Positions 26,722 to 36,121 of a stretch of 64,000 nt of DNA are shown piece after piece. A program made the translations under genes and the position numbers. The stretch is from an uncultured Dehalococcoidia bacterium (lineage in GTDB: Bacteria; Chloroflexota; Dehalococcoidia; Lucifugimonadales; JAAXIE01). The stretch is from contig OX638353.1 of assembly GCA_951813255.1 (NCBI GenBank), positions 1 through 64,000 on the forward strand, in the 5' to 3' direction. Every line of letters starts with the position of its first letter. The first letter of the stretch is position 1. The notes beneath the pieces were generated by a model. That model searched no databases. It had not been told where the DNA came from and saw nothing but the letters and a program-made list of their open reading frames with translations.

Positions 26722-29079
26722 TTGTCAAAGCAAGCAGTGACGATGGTGGGAATCATAACCGCGTTGGCCGTAGCTCTAAGCGTAATGGGGCTGTTGGCCG
26801 TGCAGAACGCAGCAGCCCAAAACACCGGCCCTGAGAGGGCGTTCTCGCCAGCGTCGGTCGAGCCCGGTGGCGAAGTCAGCGTCACGATCGATGGCCTAGG
26901 GCTTGCTCTCGGTTTCGGAACTCTCAAAGAAACGCTGCCTGAGGGATTTTCCTACGTAGATGAATCCGCGATGGCTACAGGAGGCGACTTAGCCGGGGTT
27001 ACGACAACGGTCTCAGGTCAGGATGTAACGTTTGCGCTGATTGCAGCCACCGGGTTGACATATGATGTGGCTGTGGGTAGCAGTGTGACCCCAGGCTCCT
27101 ACCCCTTCACTGGCGCCTTCATTACTCTTGCGAGCCCCGATCCCGGAGACCCCGTGGGTGGGTCCCCCAGTGTCGCAGTGGAAGCGGCGCCCACCCAGTC
27201 GCCCACTCCCACTCCCACCCCCACGCCGACACCCGAGCCAACCACAGGGCCCAGCAGGACCGTCGCACCGGCAATGGTGAATGCTGGCGGTCAGGTGACT
27301 GTGACTGTCAGTGGCTTGGGGTTGTTGACGGGGTTCGGTTCGGTGATCGAGAGCCTGCCCAGCGGGTTCTCGTATGCTCCAAACTCCCTTACAGTTAGCG
27401 GTGCTGCTGAGGCTGCTGGCACCCCAACCTTCAGCGATAACGGGCAGACCGTTACCTTCACCTTGGTGGGAGCCGAGTCCATCACCTATCGCTTGCTGGT
27501 TGCACAAAGCGTGGCCACTGGTTCTTACGACATCTCGGGCATCTTGGAGACCTTGGCAGGACAACAAGCTATAGAAGCGACCAGCGTGGCAGTGCAAGGA
27601 AGCACTCAGCCTACAGGACCGGCGAGAGCGTTTTCTCCAGCCACGGTGCCGCCGGGCGGAGAGGTCCGCATCACCATCAGCAACTTGGGTTTGGTGACCG
27701 GATTCGGGGAGGTCATCGAAACGCTGCCAGTGGAATTCAGCTACATCGATGGCTCTGAAGTGGCGAGCGGCACGCCCAATGCAGCCGCCGATGCTGACGT
27801 CGTCGGACAGACGGTGACGCTCACCGTGGTGGGTGTCGACACCCTGAGTTACCGGGTGTCGGTCGCCGACGACGCAGCGCAGCAGGCCTATACGGTCACA
27901 GGGGCGGTTGAGACGCTGGCTGGCACTCAGGATATCGGTGGCGCGGAAACCATCACGGTCAGCGTAACTGCCCCCCCACCGGTTTCAAGGCCATCCAGGC
28001 CTGCTGCGCGCCCTGCAAACAGGATGCCCGCTTTCGACGAAGGCGGATCGGCCTCCCGCTCGGTGGAGGAGAATTCCGCGGCAGGGACTATGATAGGCGA
28101 CCCAGTTACCGCAACGGACCGCGACGAGGACGATGTACTCACATACAGCATCGTCAACGGAGAATCAGAATTCAATATCGATAGAGCTACGGGCCAGTTG
28201 ACGGTAGCCGCTGGCGCCGTCCTCGACTACGAGGCCAAGAGCTCCTACGCCATAGTGGTAGGAGTGAAGGATGGAACGGACGATTCCATCGACGACCGCA
28301 TCGATGTGACAGTTTCGCTGACCAATGTCGACGAAAATGGAGCGGTGACCGTCTCGGTGGAGCAGCCCGAAGTGGGCGAGGACGTCACGGCCAGCGTATC
28401 CGACCCTGACGGTGACGTGTCGGATGTGACGTGGCAGTGGGAGCGGTCAGAAGACGGCCAGACGTGGACAATGATCGCTGACGCCACCGGCGACGGCTAC
28501 ACGGTGGTCGACGCGGATGAGGGCTACTACCTCAGGGCTACCGCGAGCTACACCGACGGACACAGTGCGGGCAAGATGGCACAGACCGCTACGGTCAACG
28601 CGGTGCCAGTGGTACCAGATCCGACTCCGACACCCACCCCAGTGCCGACTCCGGCGCCTACTCCAGAGCCGACGCCGACACCCACGCCAGAGCCGACTCC
28701 GACGCCCACGCCAGAGCCGACTCCGACACCCACACCAGAGCCGACTCCGGCACCCACACCTACGCCGGCTCCTCGGACGCCAGCCCCGACCCCAGTGCCC
28801 ACGCCAGCGCCGACACCAGCTCCGACGGCGGCAGCCACGCCGACCCCGGCACCGCCTACGCCGACTCCGGCACCGGCGACCCCCGCGCCTACAGTGGCGC
28901 CGACCCCGGCTCCAACGCCTGCGCCGACGCCGGTCGCAACAGCAGCACCTACGCCGCCCCCTGATGAGGTGGAAGAGGGAGGCGGATTCCCAGTATGGGC
29001 GATCGTGCTGATAGTGATCGTAGCGGTAGTGGTTGTAGTGGGCGGTGGACTGTTCGCTAGAACCAGAATGCAGCAATAA
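26722..29079 (+). CDS. Membrane-anchored surface protein with Pro/Thr-rich stalk
   Basis: A 785-aa exported protein. The TTG start at 26722 has AGGAGG 6 nt upstream, followed by a signal peptide ([18 protein letters not shown], cut probably near AAAQ). Three copies of an about 130-residue domain follow, each starting like [17 protein letters not shown] and containing [10 protein letters not shown]. Next come a cadherin-like unit ([18 protein letters not shown]) and an Ig-like unit ([19 protein letters not shown]). Then comes a Pro/Thr/Ala stalk and a C-terminal membrane helix ([18 protein letters not shown]) with a short basic tail. The cadherin and Ig units resemble those in the upstream giant protein, so the two probably work together at the envelope. 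Confidence 0.85.
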   Translation: MSKQAVTMVGIITALAVALSVMGLLAVQNAAAQNTGPERAFSPASVEPGGEVSVTIDGLGLALGFGTLKETLPEGFSYVDESAMATGGDLAGVTTTVSGQDVTFALIAATGLTYDVAVGSSVTPGSYPFTGAFITLASPDPGDPVGGSPSVAVEAAPTQSPTPTPTPTPTPEPTTGPSRTVAPAMVNAGGQVTVTVSGLGLLTGFGSVIESLPSGFSYAPNSLTVSGAAEAAGTPTFSDNGQTVTFTLVGAESITYRLLVAQSVATGSYDISGILETLAGQQAIEATSVAVQGSTQPTGPARAFSPATVPPGGEVRITISNLGLVTGFGEVIETLPVEFSYIDGSEVASGTPNAAADADVVGQTVTLTVVGVDTLSYRVSVADDAAQQAYTVTGAVETLAGTQDIGGAETITVSVTAPPPVSRPSRPAARPANRMPAFDEGGSASRSVEENSAAGTMIGDPVTATDRDEDDVLTYSIVNGESEFNIDRATGQLTVAAGAVLDYEAKSSYAIVVGVKDGTDDSIDDRIDVTVSLTNVDENGAVTVSVEQPEVGEDVTASVSDPDGDVSDVTWQWERSEDGQTWTMIADATGDGYTVVDADEGYYLRATASYTDGHSAGKMAQTATVNAVPVVPDPTPTPTPVPTPAPTPEPTPTPTPEPTPTPTPEPTPTPTPEPTPAPTPTPAPRTPAPTPVPTPAPTPAPTAAATPTPAPPTPTPAPATPAPTVAPTPAPTPAPTPVATAAPTPPPDEVEEGGGFPVWAIVLIVIVAVVVVVGGGLFARTRMQQ
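28617..28972 (+). repeat. Low-complexity Pro/Thr repeat region
   Basis: Short repeats encode [19 protein letters not shown] sequence, then [12 protein letters not shown] sequence. It forms the extended stalk between the outer domains and the membrane helix. Length variation by slippage is likely. Confidence 0.85.
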
Positions 29080-29141
29080 GGACAAAGGGGAAGAAAAAGA
29101 CACTAGGGAGATTGGTGCTCTCTATCTTCCTTTAATGCTAC

Positions 29142-29173
29142 AAAAGGGCCCCGTCGAAAGGCGAGGCCCTTTT
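29142..29173 (+). terminator. Rho-independent terminator after the stalk protein
   Basis: AAAAGGGCC (29142-29150) pairs with GGCCCTTTT (29165-29173), extended by CGTC-GAAA-GGCG with a stable tetraloop. The T run at the 3' side supports intrinsic termination. Confidence 0.8.
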
Positions 29174-29209
29174 CTGTTGATTGGAGCGGTTATGATCCAC
29201 TCGGCGGGG

Positions 29210-29452
29210 TCAGGACAAGGGGCACTCTGGCCGACTCTGTAAAGGGAACGGCATGAGTGAGCAGGCATCGGCCAGGAGGGAGTTCTGCCCTCTACTAGTT
29301 AATGACGGGTCATTCAAGCTTATCTCAGGGCTGTTAGCTGACAGCATGACACCCCTTACAAGCCCATCATCTACAGCTGCACCCTCGCTATCAGGACTAC
29401 GCTTATCCCTTATCCGTCTGAGTATCTTCCGCATTAACTCTTTGTCCCTCAT
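29210..29452 (-). CDS. Small protein, faintly DUF2513-like
   Basis: An 80-aa product starts MRDKELMRKILRRIRDKR, with GGGAGG upstream of ATG 29452. The opening helix, then DDGLVRGV and LTSRGQNSLL, recall the layout of DUF2513 (phage/plasmid-borne proteins) in shortened form. The likeness is weak. It follows directly after the resolvase remnant on the same strand. Confidence 0.4.
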   Translation of the reverse strand: MRDKELMRKILRRIRDKRSPDSEGAAVDDGLVRGVMLSANSPEISLNDPSLTSRGQNSLLADACSLMPFPLQSRPECPLS

Positions 29453-29466
29453 ACGCAACGCCCTCC

Positions 29467-30074
29467 CTAAGCTTTCGCCCACGCGTCGGGGCCTACGGAG
29501 TCCAAGTCCAGACTCAGTATAGTGCGGAGTGTGGAACGGGTCGGGCCGAGGGCAGACTGAATCTGCGCCAGCGTGTCCCCTCCGCTCTCATCGACTGCGC
29601 CAACTGTGCCTTCTCCTTGGTGACTACCCGTCGCCGTCCCAGATGTTTGCCGTTGGCACCGGCCCGCGCCAAGCCCGCCTTGGTGCGTTCTCGGATGAGT
29701 CCCCGTTCCATCTCCGCGAAGCCGCAGGAAATCTGCATCAGCATCTTGCCCATCGGCGTTGAGAAGTCCAGATGTTCCCGTTGCGACGTGATGGTGACGC
29801 CGCGCTTGTTCAGGTCCTCGATGATGTTGACCACTTCGACGAGGCTCCGCCCCAAGCGGTCCAGGGCGGTTACGTGAACGGCGTCGCCTTCCCCCACGGC
29901 ATCGAGTAGAACCGCAAGCCCTTGGCGTCGCTGAAAGTCTCCGCCGCTGGCAATGTCGGTGTAGACGTTCTCATCGGGGATGCCGTACACGTCCCGCAGG
30001 ACGAGACGCTGATTGGCGAGGGTGTTGTTGTCGGCGCTGCCGACGGAGACACGGGCGTAGCCGTAATCGGTCAA
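29467..30074 (-). pseudogene. Serine recombinase (resolvase/invertase), frameshifted near the C-terminus
   Basis: The N-terminal catalytic domain is intact: YGYARVS with the nucleophilic serine, ALDRLGRSLVEVV, and CGFAEMERGLIRERTKAGL. The frame then changes. The open frame ends after EGTRWRRFSLPSARP, but the neighbouring frame continues with DTLAQIQSALGPTRSTLRTI, the expected helix-turn-helix. Adding one base in the C4 run at 29577-29580 (G4 on the coding strand) would restore it. The start is probably the TTG at 30074, though a longer frame opens at 30176. It may be a decayed gene or a sequencing slip. Confidence 0.8.
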
Positions 30075-30254
30075 CAGATTCTTAACCGCCGTTTGCTGAC
30101 ACCGCGCTAGCAACAAAGGAGGGGGTTGGCAACCCCCTCCTTTTCGGCATGGCGAAAACCGCACCCTTCTTGGCACCTCGAGTTTTATTCGTCTCCGATG
30201 GCATCCCCGATTACTTTGTGAAGGTAATTCGTTTCCGGGACTTGGACCATCCGT

Positions 30255-31316
30255 TCATTTGTGCTCACTCTTGAAGCTCCTCTCTTCAACGCTTGCCGCT
30301 CGGAAACTCGCTGACACGGTGCCGGCGCGAGACACGCTTACGCTTGGGCGGATCGGGTTCAGGCGTGTCCGAGGCGTCGTGTCCGCCTTCGGCTTGGGTG
30401 TCTTGGGTGCTTTTGGGGACGGAACCGACAGTGTGACTTGCGGCGTCGTCTTCGGCGGTTTCAACTCAACCCGCTCGTGCCTTTCCCGCACCACGTCGGC
30501 CCATTCCTTGAACGGAGCGCCGACATGGGCCTTGCTACCCGGCGTCTTGTCCCCCAAGGACTCATGCTCGCGAAAGAGGTTGTAGGTCAGCGTCCAGCCG
30601 TCGAGGTAGCGTTGCCCGCTCTCCAAGCCGTCCAGCCCGCGCAAAGTCTTGATGCGCGAACGGTACGTCCCCTGTAGGCGCTCCGAGAGGTTGTTGTTGG
30701 TGTCGGCCCGCATCCTTGGCTCTGGACGTGCTGTATATCTGGGTATTCCTTCAGCGCCGCTGTGTACGAGCGCAGCTTGTCGGTCTTGATGGTCTTGGGC
30801 GGCGTCTTGGCAGCGGCCATCGCCTTCCGCATCGTCGCCCGCGCCGACCCCGCCGTCCTGGTGCGTGAAAGGTGGCTGGCGAGGATGTAGCGGGCTTCTC
30901 GTCCATGACGTTCCAATTCCACATCTTCTCCCCGCCCACGTCTACCATCATCTCGTCGGCCACCCATGATTCGCCCACGTCGGCCTTGTGGTCTCTCATG
31001 GCCTTGGTAGCCTTGTCGGTGTAGTCCCTGACCCACTCGTAGATTGTCGCCTTGGAGGGTTCGGGCATGTTGAAGGCGTCGGCCATGTACTCGGCTATCT
31101 GCTTGTAGGACATGCCCATGTAGAACAAGCGGACAGCGGCTCCCACCTGCTCCGCGGGAACCCGCTTCCCCGTCTCCATCCCCAAGCGGAACCACTTGTT
31201 GCAGGCGTAGCACTTATAGCGTTGGTGTCCATTCTGGAAGCCCGCCTTGCGCACCTTGCCGTGGCCGCAGGCAGGGCAGGAGACGGTGTAGGTCGTGGTG
31301 TGGTGTAGGTGGTCAT
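30255..31316 (-). pseudogene. DDE transposase, IS6/IS240-like, multiply frameshifted
   Basis: Pieces in three frames add up to one transposase. A zinc ribbon (CPACGHGKVRK, CYACNKWF) and a helix-turn-helix (KQIAEYMADAFNMPEPS) come first. The DDE core follows: VADEMMVDVGGEKMWNWNV, IKTDKLRSYTAALKEYP, then NNNLSERLQGTYRSRIKTLRGL. Frame changes occur before the zinc ribbon (31.28 kb), near 30.90 kb and near 30.71 kb. The conserved parts fit the DDE_Tnp_IS240 fold. No terminal inverted repeats were identified by eye. The element is surely inactive unless the sequence has errors. Confidence 0.75.
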
Positions 31317-31317
31317 T

Positions 31318-31533
31318 TCAGGGACCGTGGCACAACCTCAAACGGGATTTCAGCGGTCGGAGGCTCGCCGATGCGCTCCATAATCTGGTCCATTCCTCGC
31401 AGTCAGCCCACTTCGCCCCTATGGGAACCTCACCCATCCATACTCGTTCATGCTCGGCGTACGCCCAAGTGTGACCATCGGGGAAACGGAAGGTAACGTC
31501 TTGCTCTGTGGTTGTTTCCGTTGGGATATTCAC
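31318..31533 (-). CDS. Hypothetical small protein
   Basis: A 71-aa frame starts GTG 31533. It includes FRFPDGHTWAYAEHERVWMG and WADCEEWTRLW, which looks like real coding sequence rather than a shadow. It overlaps the end of the next upstream frame. No family is recognised. Confidence 0.35.
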   Translation of the reverse strand: MNIPTETTTEQDVTFRFPDGHTWAYAEHERVWMGEVPIGAKWADCEEWTRLWSASASLRPLKSRLRLCHGP

Positions 31534-31753
31534 CTCGCCTCGAAATTACCTCTAACACACTGAGCCGTTCTTTGGTTACCTCGGGCCTACCCGCGGCTCT
31601 ATCGCGACGAAAGTGGGCTGATATTCGCCACTCCCTACCCGCGGCGGTAAGCGGCTCCCGCATCCATTTGGCCTTAGTTCCGCAGGACGGGCAATCCTTC
31701 CGCGTGCTGGGTGTCTGCCTTCGCCTGCAATTTGAACCACACTTGTGACTCAT
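31448..31753 (-). CDS. Hypothetical small basic protein with paired cysteines
   Basis: A 101-aa frame from ATG 31753, starting MSHKCGSNCRRRQ and followed by CPSCGTKAKW, a possible zinc-binding knuckle. The last 30 residues are very basic and overlap the following small gene, so the true end may be a frameshift. The function is unknown. Confidence 0.35.
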   Translation of the reverse strand: MSHKCGSNCRRRQTPSTRKDCPSCGTKAKWMREPLTAAGREWRISAHFRRDRAAGRPEVTKERLSVLEVISRRGEYPNGNNHRARRYLPFPRWSHLGVRRA

Positions 31754-31790
31754 ACTCTGATTATATCGGCTCTCCCACTCTAGTAGTTCG

Positions 31791-32143
31791 CTAATGCGAG
31801 ACCCATATCCGCAGACGGCGTCGCAGCATCCTTCCTGCCAAGCTCATGCATGTGATGACAAGCCAGCTTCCATACAGCACCTGCGCCCATCCAACACCTT
31901 CGTACTGCGGAGGAAAGAACGTGGTGCTTATCATCACCGCAGCCCTAACACCACCCCGATGGCAAGGTTGGCTTGCACCCATTGAGGAAGTTCCTTCAGG
32001 GCGATGATAGCGCGAGTCCCTCGCGTCTGCACCCTGGGAAGGAGATTGACGAACGTTTTAACGTTCCTGCGGAAGAAGAGGCCGCAGGCGGAGAGAAGAA
32101 CTGTCGCAACAAGTTCTTGAATGACCCCGTTCAAAAAGTCCAT
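31791..32143 (-). CDS. Small membrane protein, two frames joined by a TGATG overlap
   Basis: ATG 32143 (with AAGGAA about 10 nt upstream) begins MDFLNGVIQELVATVLLSA, a hydrophobic helix, and ends NLAIGVVLGLR at a TGA (31936-31934). The TGA overlaps an ATG opening MISTTFFPPQYEGVGW and a second hydrophobic helix, LYGSWLVITCMSLAG. This may be two coupled small genes or one gene with a frameshift. A plus-strand frame in the same place was judged the shadow. Confidence 0.4.
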
Positions 32144-32778
32144 AGGCTGACTTTCCTTTCTAGCAGGGAAGCCAGCCCGTTGCAAAGTCCAACTAAGGCC
32201 GACCAGCAGCCCGACACCCGATCCACCCCATCCGTACATCTGGTACGGGCGAGGGACACAGCTCTGGAATACGCCAGACACGTGGCGGGAGACACTCACA
32301 TCGCCTGTTCCATAGTTCCAGCAGTTGGATTTCCGGGTTGGGTGGCCTCGTTCGAGTATGGGGAACCAGTAGGATTCATCGTGCCCGGTGGAATGGGTGT
32401 TCCCCCAAATCCCAAGCCGACGTTCAATCATATGTCCTTCAGAGTTATCAATGGGGACGTTAACTACACCTTTCTGCAAGAGCCTCATCGCTTCAGAGAG
32501 TTTCCAGCGACACATGACAGGGAAACGTGTAGGGTAGATTATAAATGACCATCATTAGGCTCCCCGGACGCCATGTAAGTGGCTTACAACCAGACGGCTC
32601 CGGTCACGCCTCTTCTGTTTGGCCAGCCACGTATAATGCGATCAACCTCCCTCCACGCTCCGGACCTGATAGATGTAGGTTTGTAGTCTCAATCTAACCC
32701 CCCGAGTCATCACTTAGCAGAGTGCGGAAAAAGAGTTTTGTGAGTTAGGATGCCAGGGAGACGTAGCGGAGGTGTGGT

Positions 32779-33424
32779 ATGCGTGGCAGGCATGAGGAAC
32801 AGGAAGTGATGTTGGCCCATGTGGACATTGAGGGGCGAGTCCCGAAGGACCATCCACTCCGTACCATCAAGACGGTGGCTGACGAGGCCCTGCAACGTCT
32901 CTCACCCAAGGCCAGATTGATGCGGAAGAGCAAGGGTAGAGAGGCCAAGCTGTCCTTCATGGGCCATGCGCTGATGGAGAACGGCAACGGGCTGCTGATG
33001 GACTTCGTGGTGAGCAGGGCCACTGGTAGGGCGGAGCGGGAGGCTGTGCCCGTGATGCTGGACGATGCGAGGCAGCGGGGCTACCGTCCCAGGACCCTGG
33101 GAGCTGATAAGGGGTACGACACCCGGGAGTGTGTCAGGGCCATGCGCAATCGTGGAGTGACGCCCCATGTGGCGCGGCGGACTCACTCGGCAATAGACGG
33201 ACGCACCACACGGCACGCTGGCTACAGGGCGAGCCAGAAGGTGCGCAAGCGGGTGGAGGAGGTGTTCGGGTGGATGAAGACGGTGGGAGGGTTGCGTAGG
33301 ACGCGGTACCGGGGAGTAGAGAGGACGGGGTTGGCCAGGTACTTCGTGGCTACGGCCTACAACCCTGGTGAGAATAGCTAATCTGGTGTCGTGTGAGAGG
33401 GCTCGGGCCGTTCAGGCGGTGTGA
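32779..33424 (+). mobile_element. IS5-type element remnant, copy 1 (internally deleted transposase)
   Basis: The frame starts MRGRHEEQEVMLAHVDIEG, the usual N-terminus of this IS5-family group. It then jumps from ALQRLSP straight to ARLMRKSKGREAKLSF, losing the middle of the protein. The C-terminal half (LGADKGYDTRECV, RKRVEEVFGWMKTVGG) is preserved. An extra C at about 33364 shifts the frame shortly before the end. It is nearly identical to copy 2 from ARLMRK onward. It cannot be autonomous. Confidence 0.85.
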
Positions 33425-33693
33425 TCCGCCTGGGCTGCAGTGCGCCCGTAAGGTCTGACGGGGCCTCCCAGCCCTTGCTGATCACATCTTGGCCTCTTGG
33501 CGGGGACCGCGCACCGCCTTCCGGCTAACCGAAAGCGTCAAAACTCAACTCATACCAGCCTCTTCGAACCAGTGCGATCCATTCTTCCGCAGCCTGGTAG
33601 TACGCGAATCACGTTGCCCTCCTTACCATTCTCCGTCTAGCCAGTTGTTGGGGTGTGTCAGTTTTCGAACTCCACTGTGATGGTTCGCTCCCA
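33425..33693 (+). other. Tail of IS copy 1 and non-coding flank
   Basis: Similarity to the second IS copy continues to about 33480 (GCTGAT), which probably marks the right end. Nothing else is recognised. Confidence 0.4.
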
Positions 33694-34333
33694 ATGATGT
33701 TGGCCCTCGTCGCGTGCAGTACGAACGAGCAGGAGGGTACGTCCCAGCAGGAGGCACCGCCTCGCAATGGAACCTCGGTAGGAGTGGAAACACAGGGGCC
33801 CGCAGACACGCCAACGGATGCACCTGCACGTGCAATGGGAAGAGTCACCCAAGGCGACGTCGATGGGATGGCTGCAGATTGGCTGATTTTCAACGGAAGT
33901 GACATTGCGGCAGAACTTGTTGATGAAGCCGCTCGGCGGAGTATACCCATTCAGGTCGAACCGGAGAAGGCTGCTCAGCAGGTTGACGCGAACCTCTCCA
34001 TCAGCGTCGGTGCCTGGGACCCCGCAGATATAATCTCGGTCCCTGCGGTTGTGAGCCACCCTCGCGATGGACCTAGCGACAGGAATGTCCACCGGCAAGG
34101 GAAACTACGGGGAGGCAACGATGTGCTTCGGCCAGAAGGACTTAGGAATCGTTCCCGAGACATGCGAGGAACGCGGCGACATTGGCAGGTCCAGTTCCTT
34201 CAGACGGTCCTGGAACGGTTTGGAGATAGCGCCGTACTGGATGTTGGCCTCTTCCAACGTCACGTCTGGCGCGAATGGCGGCATCGAGATGCCTCTACGC
34301 ATGCTATGGGGTCACGATGACCGCCAAAGCTAG
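33694..34333 (+). pseudogene. Possible decayed lipoprotein gene
   Basis: ATGATG at 33694 opens MMLALVACSTNEQEG, which looks like a lipobox (LVAC) followed by a Thr/Pro-rich linker. Coding-like text (GDVDGMAADWLIFNGSDI) lasts to about 34050. After that the plausible frame changes (ATMCFGQKDLGIVPETCEE in another frame). The pattern suggests a broken solute-binding lipoprotein, but no family was recognised. Confidence 0.3.
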
Positions 34334-34683
34334 TATTACTAAGAGAGAGGCAATATTCTGAGGACAATGGTCAGCCAGTGGCGTTTTTGCGCGAGGAGGC
34401 GCAGGCTGCTAGGACTATGGAAAGTAGAAAAGGGGCTCGACCCTTCCAGCAGTCAGAGGCCCCCGCGCCACAACGGAGAAAGCGTTGCCTGGCAGTTGGC
34501 AGCCTAGACGCCAGTGATGGCATTGTCACCGCTTCCTCCTAGGCGGAAAGATGGACGTTGCGGTTGTCGTACTGGGTATGGGAGCTGTCTTCGGGACTGC
34601 AAAGAAACTGGGTTCGTGGGCCGGGGCAGCCACCCGAGCCTTGGCTATAGTCGTTGGAGCCCTGATCCACTTTAGCTAGCCCC

Positions 34684-35157
34684 CTAGAAACAGGTGCAAT
34701 AAGCGAGGGATGAATTTCTCGAACCTGACGCTGGCGGCCGCCTCGGCTCCCGCAGCCATGCACGCCTAAACGTCATCATCATTCTCCATTTTCGCTCGCG
34801 GGACGCTCGTTTCACCTCCTGTTCCTCCGCTATCCCTACCGCGAACGGGGCAGCCAATCCCTCAAAGTGCGTAATCGTGTCCCGTAGAGCCATGCGGTCA
34901 GAATAAGATTCGTTTGCAAAAACAGTATCCTCGGCTGCTAGCCTTTCGAGTTTACTTGGCTCCCGTCTTGCCTCATCCAGACGGGTTAACCTATCGCGCT
35001 CGGCCCCAGCCTCGCTCTGCTTTGGCACACGAATACATTCAGCCAATAGGAGTACCACAACCCCCGCAAGACAAACCGTACCCGCCACCGCAAACAGGCC
35101 CGCCCATCCCGCCGGGGATACGAACCAGCCATCACTCAAGGGGCCAGATGGCAGCAC
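34684..35157 (-). CDS. Hypothetical membrane-anchored protein
   Basis: A 157-aa frame from GTG 35157. After a short N-terminus there is one clear membrane helix (GLFAVAGTVCLAGVVVLLLA). A charged, helix-rich cytoplasmic part (SEAGAERDRLTRLDEARR) follows. No family is recognised. Its location in a decayed zone lowers confidence. Confidence 0.4.
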   Translation of the reverse strand: MLPSGPLSDGWFVSPAGWAGLFAVAGTVCLAGVVVLLLAECIRVPKQSEAGAERDRLTRLDEARREPSKLERLAAEDTVFANESYSDRMALRDTITHFEGLAAPFAVGIAEEQEVKRASRERKWRMMMTFRRAWLREPRRPPASGSRNSSLAYCTCF

Positions 35158-36121
35158 CCCCGTCCGTTCTCACGTAGTAAATCTGGAGACCTAGAATGAC
35201 CGCCCCCACCCCAATAAAACCATGCCCATGTACGCAATCACTGTCGTAAGGCTCTAAATACAAGCTGAGGAGACTCAGGTTGAAGGCCTTGGGGGCGACC
35301 AGGCAGACTTCCGTTCAGGATTCATCAGCATCAGACCAAGTCATCACGCCTTAGTTTGCTGATCTTCAACACGATTAACGACCTTAAGTGCAGGCCTTGC
35401 GCACACCTGCTAGATAGATTCGTAGGGCAGTGTCGACTGCTGGGGCAGGGACGAAGATGGACAATCTACGCCGCCAGTGGGAGAGTTCATCACCATTGGT
35501 GCGGGGGAACGACACACTTGCGGTGTAAGAGTGGATGGCTCCGTCGTGTGCTGCTAGGCCGCGCGGTGCTTGCTTTGTCGCTGAGGCACGGTGGTCTCGA
35601 CTTAGCGGATGGCAGCCCTGCGACCGCTGGGAACCTGTCTAAGCGTGAATACCATCACCTTTCCCTGCTGGGCATCTGGAGTCGAAGGGTGTCTCTAATG
35701 CCAAAACTTTCCGGGCCCTGAACTGTGCTCTGTTGTCTTGGATAACTAACAGGGCGATTTGCGGCCAAACAGCCAGAGAAATATCTTGCCGTGCGTCGGC
35801 TGCCCGATAGGCCTTCCTAGCGTAGTGTCAGGTCGGCGTATATCTGCGGGGCGGGGAATCGGACGAGGACGCAAAAGCTGCAATGATGCCCTGAGGACGG
35901 CTCAGTGTGGAACCCAACCCGTGTGGGCACGAGTCGGGTCGTTTCGCCATCAGCAGTTTTCCCATTGATACGAACTGGGAGCAGTTGACGGACCGGCTGC
36001 ACGGGAGGCCCCGCACATACCTAGGCGTGCTGGAAGAGGGCGACTTAGTCCTTGTCGGGTTGTCCGAAGCCGGCTGTTTTGGTTGCGAACTCCCGAGGCC
36101 CTGCATCCTCCCTTCGTGTCT
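35158..36121. other. Gene-poor accessory stretch
   Basis: No gene is supported. Short frames occur on both strands (for example 35907-36236 plus, beginning MEPNPCGHESGRFAISSFP) but lack ribosome binding sites and known motifs. It may contain decayed coding sequence. Confidence 0.3.

Noticed and set aside
28617..28972. Short tandem repeats considered as a possible CRISPR array
   Set aside because: They are in-frame Pro/Thr codon repeats without spacers. No CRISPR array was seen anywhere in the window.
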